Assembly: GCA_022315425.1 (NCBI GenBank)
Contig: JAIUPT010000028.1
Coordinates: 1 to 64,000, forward strand
Source: Pseudevernia furfuracea
Taxonomy: Eukaryota > Ascomycota > Lecanoromycetes > Lecanorales > Parmeliaceae
Direction: 5' to 3'
Length of the DNA stretch: 64,000 nt
Positions within the stretch are counted from its first letter, which is position 1; each line of letters opens with the position of its first letter. This document shows positions 12,301 to 22,243 of this stretch, piece after piece. The notes under the pieces were generated by a model. That model searched no databases. It was not told the DNA's origin and saw only the letters and a list, made by a program, of their open reading frames with translations. Both the position numbers and the translations under genes were made by a program.

Positions 12301-13709
12301 CGAAATCGATCTTAGGACTTGGGTCAACAAAGGTAGGATTGCCAGGTATGATACCCTTCTCTAGAGACAGGATGGTCTTCAGCAACCCTGACAGACCAGC
12401 CGCTGGCTCGGAATGGCCGATGTTACTTTTGACAGATCCAATGCGGAGAGGGTCTTCTGGCGTTCGGTATTGAGCAAAGACTGAAGCTACACCATCGGCT
12501 TCAATTGAATCACCTGCTCGCGTGCCAGTCCCATGAAATTCAACGTAGCCGGTCTGTGATAGATCCGAAATACCTGCATTCCTGTATGCTTGCTTGATGG
12601 CAGCGGCCTGAGCGTCTGAGTTTGGACTCGCTATACCTGCCGTCCAACCATCACTGTTTGTAGCCGTTCCCCGTATGATAGCTCGAATGGGATCTTCATC
12701 TCTGATGGCGTCATCCAGCCGCTTGAGATACACCATGCTTACAGCTTCCGCTTTGATGTAGCCGTCGGCTTTGGCATCAAATGTGTGACATTTTCCCGAG
12801 AGCGAGGCAGCGCCGTTGGCGCCCATGTAGTGGTCCATGACATGCTCAGGACTGCAGTAGAGATTCGCCCCTGCCACGATGGCCGATGAGATCTCCCGCG
12901 TCTGAAGGTACCTCGTTGCAAGATCCAAACCAATGAGGGCGCCTGAACATGCTGTGTCGAGGGTCATACTAAGATGTTGTCAGCCAGATGTATCCGTACG
13001 GTAGTTCAGCTTGAGGTGCGTACCTCGGGCCTTTGAGGTTGAGAAAGTGGCTCAAACGATTGCTCAACATAGTTCTTCCGACACCTACCACAGTCGCCGA
13101 AGCGCGATTCTCCGGGTCACGAGCCTGAATATCCGCATAATCGCTGGCGAATGAGCTTACAAAGCAACCCACATCGGCACCACTCAGCTGGTCAAGTGTG
13201 ACACCGCCGTTTTCGAGACCTTCGTATACGACTTCGAGAAGCTGGCGCTGTTGGGGATCCATGGACGAAGCCTCGATACCCGAGAGTCGGAAGAACTGGG
13301 CGTCTATATCACGCACATCGACGCCTTGTAGAAACATACCGCCAGGGGATGCCATTGTTTGGGGCTTGAGCGAGCCATCGTAGTGTGCGTTGAGCGAGAA
13401 ACGTGTCCCTGGAGGAGTATTGATCGCTACCTTTCCCTGTTCGAGGAACTTCCAAAAGGCATGCGGATTGTAACATTCGTCTGGAAATCGGCAGGCCATA
13501 CTGACGACAGCCAACGGCTCTTGCACATACGTTTGAGGGTCAGATATGATCCCACTGGAGACATTGTGATGGATGCAGTCTATGCCGTTCATCTTGTTTA
13601 ATTCATCAAAATCTTTGACCGTATCAGCCTCCTCGCTGGTATTCTTAAGACTAGTGTAGTCTTCTGTATCTTTGACCCTATCAGGACTGGCAAGCGTCAT
13701 GATAGGCAT
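6302..13709 (-). CDS. Highly reducing polyketide synthase (KS-AT-DH-psiMT-ER-KR-ACP), frameshifted before ACP
   Basis: An iterative type I PKS that would build a reduced polyketide chain in the cytosol. Suggested exons: 13709-13024, 12968-9253, 9202-8812, 8751-6302. KS: DTACSGA with the active Cys near 12950, EFHGTGT and SNIGH present. AT: TGQGAQW near 11840 and GHSSGE near 11580. DH: His of DHLLGD near 10650, but Asp stands where the HxxxGxxxxP motif has Gly; the HPAAID block is kept. A methyltransferase-like segment (about 9700-9210) lacks the SAM GxGxG motif. ER: complete, SASGGVGLA near 8000. KR: TGGFKGLC and a Ser/Tyr active site. ACP: GLDSL Ser near 6440. Near 6841-6843 one extra base shifts the frame at the KR/ACP linker, so as read the ACP is lost. 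With that base discounted the exons sum to 2414 codons, normal for the family. The 50-bp intron at 9252-9203 has a weak donor and is the least certain join. Confidence 0.88.
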
Positions 13710-15243
13710 CCTGTCATGGGTATTAGAGACAGAGGATTTCTAGACAGCAGAATAACACAAGAGCCTTGCTGTTGGTATGAGCAGAAAAGGCATTAACATG
13801 AACGACTCCATGGGCCAAACACCTCATGAATCATATGCAAGGCTGCGGGGGAACTTAAATTTGGCCGCTTGAGTCAGGGACGGCAGGTCCATTACTGAGT
13901 GCATTTTCGGGTTGGCATCATGAGGTCTTTACCCTGCATATCTTACCCATAGAAGATACTACGAACGTACTCTGCTTCGTACCATTGACGTTTCGCACCT
14001 TGATGGGGCATTCAGATCCATCGCGAAACCATCACCCCCGTGAACATGAAGGGGAACCACGGCCAGGGTACCTCCTAATGGGCACCTTACGCCCGTATCG
14101 TGGACATTCTAAAATCTCTTAGTATGCTACCAACCCACCACCTTTCCGATACAGAATTATATTAGACTCTTTTCCAAGTTGCGCCAGGTCGAAGAAAGCA
14201 GGACCTCATGTGATAAAAAAGTGCTCGTATCCAACTCAACAGTCATTCATAAGGCAGGAGAGCGGTCTTACTGCCGTATGAGATCTGTCTTACTGCAGCA
14301 TAAGCGCCGTCTTACCGCAGCATGCAATCCATCTTATGGCCACATGAGAGCCGTGACCTGCATATTAGTTATGGGTGCCGCCCCCGCCCCCGGCCCTACA
14401 ACAAAGTCTGAATACACTGCATACTTTTCTGCCACAATTTCGGAAATATTCATTGGGTGTCTCGATCCGAACATCCAGTATCTCGTACTCGGTGCCATTC
14501 GACTGCAGTAAAGTGGAGTGTGGGAGCCGTCTGACTGCATGAAGCTTAAATTCCAGCGAAGGCGGCTTGCGGAGGCTCTGGTCACCTGCCAGGGTACGTC
14601 TGCTTTATTTCCGTGGGGGGTTCCACCGCTGGCCGGGGAATTTTGTCCCAGATGAGGGATATGACAATCCCGTACCAAGGTCCCGACACGCTGCGAAGGC
14701 TAAAACAAGAAGACGCAGTATGCAGCTACCCAACTTTAGCCTCCACCCTTTCCGTTATACTGATTGCCTTGCGGTCGTGAAAACCGGATACTCGTATCCT
14801 TTGCTCTTGATCTAAATACATGTGGGGTAGCGTGATTCAGGCTGATAGTTACAGGAAGGTCTTTTACAACATAAGCTCGGTATGAGAATGTTTCATGATT
14901 ACTGCGGTATGAGGTCATGCAGAATACTCTACGTGAAAATCACGATTAAACCCGACGGTGGAAAACTGAATAACATTTCAGCGTGACGTACGCAACAGGG
15001 TAATTTCAAGGTCGAAGGATGGCCCACTTTCATTCAAAAAATACCCTAAATCCATGACAGGCTGCGTCTTCGAATCAAGGTTCTCCCCCAAATTCCTGCT
15101 GTAATACATGTCAATCTTTGAACCTACGAGTCCATCGTGCCAACACAGCTCCGCTCTAATCACCATTGTTCGTCCTAGTCACTTGGCTGCTACTTCTTCC
15201 CCTCGTCAAACTCTAGCCTGTGTATTGTATATAATTAAAAAAA
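13710..15243. promoter_or_regulatory. Shared intergenic promoter region between PKS and hydrolase
   Basis: The region separates divergently oriented PKS (minus) and hydrolase (plus). I see no supportable ORF; the short reading frames here have no recognisable domains. It contains the phased 22-bp motif array at 14267-14370 and a further near-copy of the motif at 14899-14913. An AT-rich TATA-like stretch (ATATAATTAAAAAAA) lies just before the hydrolase start at 15244. Confidence 0.6.
14267..14370 (+). repeat. Five motif copies at exact 22-bp spacing
   Basis: Units start at 14267, 14289, 14311, 14333 and 14355. The first three read CTTACTGCCGTATGAG, CTTACTGCAGCATAAG and CTTACCGCAGCATGCA; the fourth and fifth are more diverged. 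The core is partly palindromic (CTTA...TAAG). Twenty-two bases is about two turns of the helix, so all copies would face the same side of the DNA. A solitary near-copy (TTACTGCGGTATGAG) lies at 14899-14913 and a partial one (CGGTATGAG) at 14878. Binding sites for a cluster regulator are a reasonable inference; no regulator gene is visible in the window. Confidence 0.6.
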
Positions 15244-16241
15244 ATGGTGATCCCTCAAGACGTTGAGTTCAAGACAGTTGACGGCATTACCTTGCGAGGT
15301 CACATGTTTGCGGCTAAGGATCGAGGACCCGGAGTAGTGATGAGTCCAGGGGTGAGTTTTACCAGCAATCTCCGCTTCAATAACAGCACTTTGCCTTTGG
15401 GCCTGCTGACGCAGTCTAGTTCAACGCTACAAAGGAAATGCTTGGCCTAACAACCACCGCGGCGACCTTCCAAGCGCACGGCGTGACCGCTTTAGTCTAC
15501 GACCCGCGCGGAGTAGGCATCAGCGATGGCTTTCCCCGCAATGACATCAATCCCTTCCGCGAGGTCGATGACATGTCCGACGCCATCGCCTTTCTCTCCT
15601 CGTGCCCATCGGTCGATCCCCGCAAGGGTATCGGTCTGTGGGGTATGTCCCTCGGCGCAGCGGTCGCGATGACCGTAGCCGCACTGGATGCCCGCGTACG
15701 TTTTGTCGTCGCCGTCTGTCCGGCCACGGAACCCACACTCGACATACTGAAGCTACGCCACGTGCTCGCAAAGGCGGCCAAAGACCGCGAGTCGCGCCTG
15801 AAAGGCAACGAACCTTTCTACGTGCCCATGGTGACCAAGAACGGGGAGAACCCCGCAGGCTTCAAGCTGGGCTTTGAACACGAAACCATCATGCGCATGC
15901 TGCATTCGCAAGACGAGAACGATCCGCTGCGCGCTTCTCTGGCGTCGAATCATGTGAATCAGACTACGATTGGAACTTACAGGAACATGCTCCTGTGGGA
16001 TCCAAGGCATATGTGGGAGTATCTGACTCAGCCCATTCTGTTTTTGCTTCCAGAGCATGATCAGATCATCGGGAAGGATAAGCAGCTGTTTCATTATGAA
16101 AGTTTGGCTGTACCCAAACGGCTACACATCCAAAGTGATGCGCATCACATGGATATATTGGAGGGAGCGAGCCAGGCAACTGTCAACATCGTTCAGGCGG
16201 AGTTTGTTCGTGATGCACTGGACGGTAAGATAGTCAAGTAG
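15244..16241 (+). CDS. Alpha/beta hydrolase, polyketide transferase / thiohydrolase type
   Basis: Exons 15244-15351 and 15420-16241 encode 309 residues. Intron 15352-15419 has a GTGAGT donor and TAG acceptor and joins SPG to FNATKE in frame, as in relatives. The nucleophile elbow is GMSLG; an acidic residue in EHDQI and a histidine in DAHHMD complete a plausible Ser-Asp-His triad. The family (Af380/thiohydrolase-like enzymes of fungal HR-PKS clusters) releases or transfers the polyketide chain from the PKS. It diverges from the PKS across the phased motif array, consistent with co-regulation. Unlike the PKS and P450 it has no lesion. The exact reaction cannot be stated from sequence. Confidence 0.85.
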
Positions 16242-17153
16242 AAATAACAGTGACATACCATCTTGTGGTATTCTGTGAGACATTCGATTATTCCAGCTCG
16301 AAATGCTCTGGGGTATTCTTACAAATCTCCTCTCTATCATGGTTGAAGGCATAATCTGCCTCCACCCAGCCAAATGCTCCGTAGTCCTCTGTTTGCAGGA
16401 AACTCCGTGCCTCTTTGCATGACAGTATCCATGCCAAGCGAAAAAAGGGACTCCTGCTTTGTACGAGGTGTGCAGGTCGTGCTTCTTCTTCAGAGGCAGT
16501 AATAGATTGGAGAGAGTTACTTTGCCGATCATACAACGGTCAATACGAAGATGGAAACTACGAAATTGCATAATTTTGATCAAGACACCCATAAATTTCA
16601 GCGCTAAGCATAAGACTCCTCTTTGATCACCTGAGTATAGAGCAAATGGGAAGCAACATCCGGGCTCGGATGCAGGACCATACGCCAATGCAGCTGGGTG
16701 CTTTACGTGGGGAGGGTTTTGGCGTAGTCGACTACATCAGCTACCTTACAAGATGTGATAGGCAGGTCCTGATGCATATACTGTACCTGAACGGGGGTGA
16801 GGTTTCTAGTCCGCTTATGGACGGCTTCCAGCTACGATCGTGCTAATAGGCGGTGTGTGTCCCGTGGGAGCCTTCATGGGACCTTCCAATCGCACAGAGG
16901 CACCGAAAGATACGCCAACGTTTAAGGCTGTTACCCCGTCAGATTAAAGGGTCTTCGCACCAAGATATCTTTTCATCTTAAGCACCAATCGTTTGCGTAG
17001 CTGAACATCTTGCCTGCCTGCTCGAAATTACTTCTCTGCTCTTACTCTTTGTTTGTCAGGGACTTGCTCAATTCCTTGTCTTTTGAAATTGGAACGATAC
17101 AATAGTCCCTCCAGTTCGATACTATCAAAGAGGTCTATCAGCGAGGATTCATA
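16242..17153. other. Intergenic region, no gene seen
   Basis: Nothing supportable was found between the hydrolase stop and the P450 start. Reading frames on the minus strand here have no domain or splice support. Confidence 0.5.
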
Positions 17154-18792
17154 ATGCTACTAACCCAAACTGCTCTACTGATAGGATTGGTGAGCTTCAT
17201 CACATACTCTGTTGCCCTACGCATCAGCAACTGGTACAAGCTTCGTCATATTCCAGGACCATCCCTCGCGGCATGGAGCAGGCTATGGCTCCTACGCCAT
17301 GTGATATCTGGCAAACTGTGCAAGAAGCTTGAGGAGGTCTGTAACACATACGGTAGGCAGCCTTTCACTCTATCTTTGCTGATGTGAATATGTATGCATA
17401 GCTGCCACTGACCAAACTTCTCTATCCCATAGGCTCTCTCGTTCGGGTCGGCCCCAATTGGGTCGTCTGCTCTGATCCGTGTGAGATCCAACGAATATGG
17501 AGCGTGCGCTCAGGCTACTATCGCTCGGACTGGTACAAAGCGTCTCGGATGAATCGCATGACGAGAATGTGCTCACCATGAGCGGAAACAAGGCACATCA
17601 TCAACGTAGAGCCTACCTCTTAGCGGGCTACGACGGTAAAGGCATGGATGGGCAGGAGCAGCTCGCGGACAAGCAGATTGAAAAGCTCATTGCGTTGGTG
17701 GAGCGGGAATATCTTTCAACACATCAAAGCATCCGGCCCTGCAATTTGGCCCGAACGATGCAGTATTTGACTCAAGATGTAATCACCACCCTTGGATTCG
17801 GTGAAGCGGTAGGCTACCTGGATATCAACCAAGACGTTTTCGGCGTCCTCCAAATCTCCGAGTCTGTACTCTTGCCCGCACACATGGTCTCCATACTCCC
17901 CGTTCTGAACAAATTCCTACAGCTCCCCATAGTACAGCCGCTCCTTCCCAAACCGACCGATAAACACGGCGTAGGCCGATTCCTCTGAGTAGTCAAAGGC
18001 TACGTCGACAAACGCTACGGCGTAGACCGAATCCGCAGCAACGACATCCTCCAAAGCTTCGTCGATTCGGGGCTCAGCCGCAGCGAAGTGGAATCTGAGG
18101 CGCTCGTCACGCTTTTCGGAGGGACCGACACGACCTCGACCGGACTGCGGAACACGATATTCTTTCTCTCCACGAACCCGAGTGCCTACCGCTTGCTGCA
18201 GGCGGAGATCGACGCCTCGATCAAGACGGCCGCTCGCCCCATCATTGCAGACCATCATGCCAAATCGCTCCCTTACCTACAGGCGTGCATCAAAGAAGGG
18301 ATGCGCCTGTGGCCGCCGAGCATGGGGCTAATGGGAAAGGTGTCGGATCGGGATGACACCGTGTGCGGGATGAAGGTGCCGGCGGGGACACAGGTTGGGT
18401 GGGCAGCACTTGTGGTGATGAAGGATCGAAAGGTGTTTGGGGAGAGTGCGGATGTGTTCGAGCCGCGGCGGTGGCTGGACGCGGAGCCGGCCCGGCTGAA
18501 AGTGATGGAGGCGACCTATGGGTTGGTGTTTGCGACTGGGACGAGGTGGGAGTGCCTAGGGAAGCGGCTGGCGTACGTGGAGCTGGGAAAGGTGCTGTTC
18601 GAGGTAACGTGTTTGCCTTGTTTTTCGTCAACCGCTGTACTCATTCATGCCTGTGCTATCCAGCTCTTCTATCGCTTCGACTTTGCGATGATTAATCCTA
18701 TGGAGCCGTTCCAATGGTTCAACCACGGATTGACTGCCCAGCATGGCATGTATGCAAGAATTAGCAAGAGGGACGGGGTCATCGAGGAGTGA
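17154..18792 (+). pseudogene. Cytochrome P450 (pisatin demethylase-like), frameshift plus nonsense
   Basis: An ER-anchored monooxygenase that would oxidise the polyketide. Exons 17154-17352, 17433-18603 and 18664-18792 fit GT-AG rules. The N-terminus has one hydrophobic anchor followed by the proline-rich hinge HIPGP. The I-helix reads GGTDTTS, the K-helix ExxR is in KEGMRLWPP, and the heme loop is FATGTRWECLGKR with its Cys; the RWECLGKR form is typical of pisatin demethylase-like P450s. Two lesions break the frame: a net loss of one base near 17558-17562 (WYKASRMNR continues in another frame as DENVLTM) and a TGA at 17986-17988 where relatives have Gly. Allowing one missing base, the exons sum to 500 codons, the normal length. 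It is probably dead, although sequencing error could explain the indel. Confidence 0.85.
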
Positions 18793-18807
18793 CCAGTGCA
18801 TTTCTTG

Positions 18808-18892
18808 GTCTTCACCGTAGATACGTCCTCCCCTATTTCGGTTACGATGCCGGCGCATTCCGGCCCGGATTGGTTCTCATTGGCAGGAGAAT
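18808..18892 (-). pseudogene. Stray fragment of a PKS enoyl-reductase domain
   Basis: On the minus strand this stretch reads PANENQSGPECAGIVTEIGE and on, closely matching the ER segment of the local PKS (PANEHQFGLECTGIVTEIGK, around 8205-8275). At the nucleotide level about 80 bases align with few differences and no gap. It starts only about 15 bases after the P450 stop. Flanking sequence shows no other PKS homology. It is a relic of a paralogous PKS or of a rearrangement within the cluster. Confidence 0.75.
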
Positions 18893-19581
18893 ACATCACA
18901 GCTTGGTCTTGGGCATCGGAACAGCTTTTACATTTAGATATCTGGGAGACTGCATCCGGGAGGATCCTATCACTTCGTACCCTGCGTTTCCAAAACTTCG
19001 TGCACGACAGTCAGGTATGGCGATTTCGTGCCTCGAAGTGTGAGTGGGAGGAACGCTTAGACGGAATCTAAAAAGAGATTGACAGCCTAGCTGCTACATC
19101 GAATCCATACAAGGATGGTATAGGCGTTCACGCCTTCAGAAACGGACGCGAGGCAAGGTCTCCGCTATCAGGAAGTCGTGGATTGTCACGTTCTATAACA
19201 TGGAGTTCGATCCATTTTGCCACATGGGATATATGAGATTTGAAGCAGGACGTGACTCTTACCACGTGGCTCGGGAATGTTTCCATAATCAGGAGACCAC
19301 TCAGTGGATTTTACCTTGACACTTAGCAAATGCCTTCCATCCATGCACGACCTGCCTGAGATTCGATGTGAAAAGGAAACTCCCCTTTCCACCTGCTGGC
19401 GACTTCATTTCCGGAGTCTTAGTAGAAGATCCAACTATCGTCTTCATTGTTCTCCTCTATCTATGCCAAGAACTGCTCCTGTATTCTCTCTTGATAGATG
19501 ATGCGCGCGAACGAACAATGTCAGACCCGATGCTAAGCCCCCGAAGGCAAGGTACTGTCGAAGACAATCCGTGTCAGCAAT
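18893..19581. other. Intergenic region, no gene seen
   Basis: It lies between the PKS fragment and the end of the MFS gene. Short frames without domains only. Confidence 0.5.
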
Positions 19582-21477
19582 TCATGAGTCGTTGCCTTTG
19601 ACCTTGACAACGATTCTTGCGTATCTACTGTTGATAGCAGAAACTAAAACCTCCCACACTTGAAAGGTAGAGAGAGAACTAAAAATCCAACGTACCATGA
19701 TCCATGTTGTTCTTAATGCTTCAAAGTAGGCTTTTCTCACAACGACCTGCTGATTTCCTGGCAACTTTTCAATGAGGTGTATGTTGGCCGAGGCTTGGCT
19801 ACCGCTGAACTGACTGGCCAGTTGCGGCCCAAGCTGTTCAACCAGCTGGGGATTGGCCGCGCTCATCTCATTCTGAAAGATGACACCACCGATCACGACC
19901 GCAACGGCTGTCGCGATAGACCTTACAAATCCCATTGTAGAAGTAACGGCCGCAGTATCTCGGACCGTTGTAGCAGCCTGCGCTGCGATGATAGGTGCCT
20001 CGATGTTCATACCGATGCCGATGGCTGCGACTATCTCGAATAGGAAGAGCTTGGTCAGGTCTTTTTTGACACCCAGATTGATGAAGAGTCCGATGCCAAG
20101 TGTCAATGCCACTTGGGCTATGTACATCACAGCCAGATATCTTCCGGTCTGCTGCATGAAAACTCCTGCAAAGGCAGCTGCGAGAGAGGTTGAGACTATC
20201 AGAGGCAAAAGATAAAGACCCGAGCTTAGCGCATTCGCGCCCAACACAGATTGAGAGAAGAGAGGCAAGTAGTACGCAAGCCCAATGAAGACGTATGAGT
20301 TACAAGCGAAGACGCCATAAGGTGCCGCCATACGAAGACTCGAAAAGAGCCTCGGCGGCACGATCGGATTCGCAGCTACTTTCCACTCGTTCACAAAGAA
20401 GATGGCGACCGCTACGGCACCAGCTACGACGAGACAGATTACAGTAGCGGAAGACCAGTGGTACGTGACACCTCCAGACGTCAGCCCAAAGAGAACCATC
20501 AACGCGCCGCCGACGATTAGAAGACTTCCGGTCCAGTCAATTACTTTGAGACCTGCCAATATAGGAGTACTGGGGCTCGGGACCTTCAAGAAGAAGAGCA
20601 AGACCAGAAAGACAATTGCACCCACTGGCACTGACGGACTTCTTAGCTCAAGGGTGAATAGCAAGCGGAAGGCCGATTTTCGGCTTACAATTGATCCAGA
20701 AGCACCATCTCCAACTGAAAATGTCTTAGCCTAGGGACTTAACACAGTAGATGAATCTTCTCAACCTTACTTCAACCTGGCAGCAAAGACTCCTCCCAAG
20801 ACGGGACCAATGGCGCTTCCCACTGCCCAGACCACGGATGTGATAGCAAGATACAGCCCCCGATCCCTCAAGGAAAACATATCGCTGATGATAACATTCA
20901 CCATGATCGACATGCCCGAGGCCCCGAGCCCCTGAACCGCGCGGCCAGCAAGCAAAGAATCCATGTCCGGAGCAAGCGCACAAAGCAGGCTTCCCGCAAC
21001 GAACACTGCGACCGCTGTGACCATGATCGGTTTCCGGCCCCAGATGTCGGCCACTGACCCCCAAACAGGTGTGATGGCGGCGTAGGCCAGGATGTAGGCG
21101 CCCCCGACCCAGACGTACCCGGCTACGGAGTGAAAGGACCCCACGATGGCGGGCACGGCTGTAGTCACAATTGTGAGATCGAGCGCGGACAGCAGGACGG
21201 AGAGGCAGAGGGACATCATGGTGAGGCTGATGGTGGCATATGAGAGCTGCTGTCCAACGGCTGAAGACCTTGCTACTGGAGAGCCGACAGCGAGGTCGTT
21301 GTTCGTCGCCACATTGGCGCTGCCTGAAAGTCCGCTATTATCAGCAGCAGCTGGGGAGTCAACATCATGCTGTTCACGACAGTCCATGCCAGTAGCCAAA
21401 AGTGACATGGGAATGCCAGCGCCGTCATTGCTGGCTGTCGAGGTGGATGGGTGAGTGGTGCTACGCTGATTGGGCAT
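19582..21477 (-). CDS. MFS drug/metabolite exporter, DHA2 (14-TM) type
   Basis: Exons 21477-20771, 20714-20689 and 20630-19582 sum to 594 codons. The tiny 26-bp middle exon restores the conserved NWRWCFWIN stretch between TM segments. A hydrophilic N-terminus of about 75 residues is followed by many hydrophobic helices. Motif A appears as GSVADIWGRKP and the proline/glycine antiporter motif C as AIGPVLGGV. Such proton antiporters export secondary metabolites or toxic compounds across the plasma membrane. The location at the edge of the PKS cluster suggests product export or self-protection. The gene appears intact, in contrast to PKS and P450. The last 30 codons might be altered by a further intron near 19690; no clear signal decides it. 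Confidence 0.87.
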
Positions 21478-22243
21478 AGCTGCAGCGGAAGCTGGGAGAA
21501 ATGAAGCAGCGCTCTAGATTAGGTCATAGATAGAACGGTGGTGCGTATGTTAGCTAAAAAAAAGGATTGAGACTGTCTTCTGTAGGAATGATGCTAAGAT
21601 GTACCGTGTCTACTTCCTTCGTCCCGGTAGATGATCAACGACCCTACATAGGCAGCAAGGACAGAGTTCCGGTCGTGCTTTTGGTAACGTGTTGGTGTAT
21701 TTTGGACGTGACAGTCTCCTACGCTCTCTTGCACAAGACCCGTTGGTACACGGTACGCCTCAAGTAGTAGTTATGAACCTAGCTTCGAGCTGGGAACGGC
21801 CAGCGGGGACGGTCGGGTAAAACTATGCACCTCGGGAAAGGTACATCTAGGGGTGGTGGGGGTACTTTGGCAATCATGCATGTAAGCCGGCCCCCGGTTC
21901 TCACGCATACGTTCGCTCAGAATCTAGCGGCCGAAAGGCTGCAACGGGTTATGTCTGTTAAGCGCTTACTGCACTATCGTGACTGGTACTGCCATATACT
22001 TCCGTACATAAAGCAAATGCGTAGGTCCTTCAGACGCATGCAACACATTCGCTGAGACTTCATAGTCGCCTACTTCAGCAATTCTCTTAGCATGAACCCT
22101 CACTACTTCAAGCGCTACAGGAACAAAATTCTATGGTAAGATATGCTAGATTCCGTATCTGAAACATCACACGGAAGTTACTCCATAGAGTCAATGACTA
22201 CAACAGTAGACTCCTAAAATCTACGTATAAGAATTTCAGCTAC
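21478..22243. other. Intergenic region between MFS and LAS21
   Basis: Divergent promoter region. No ORF with domain support and no repeat was recognised. Confidence 0.5.
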
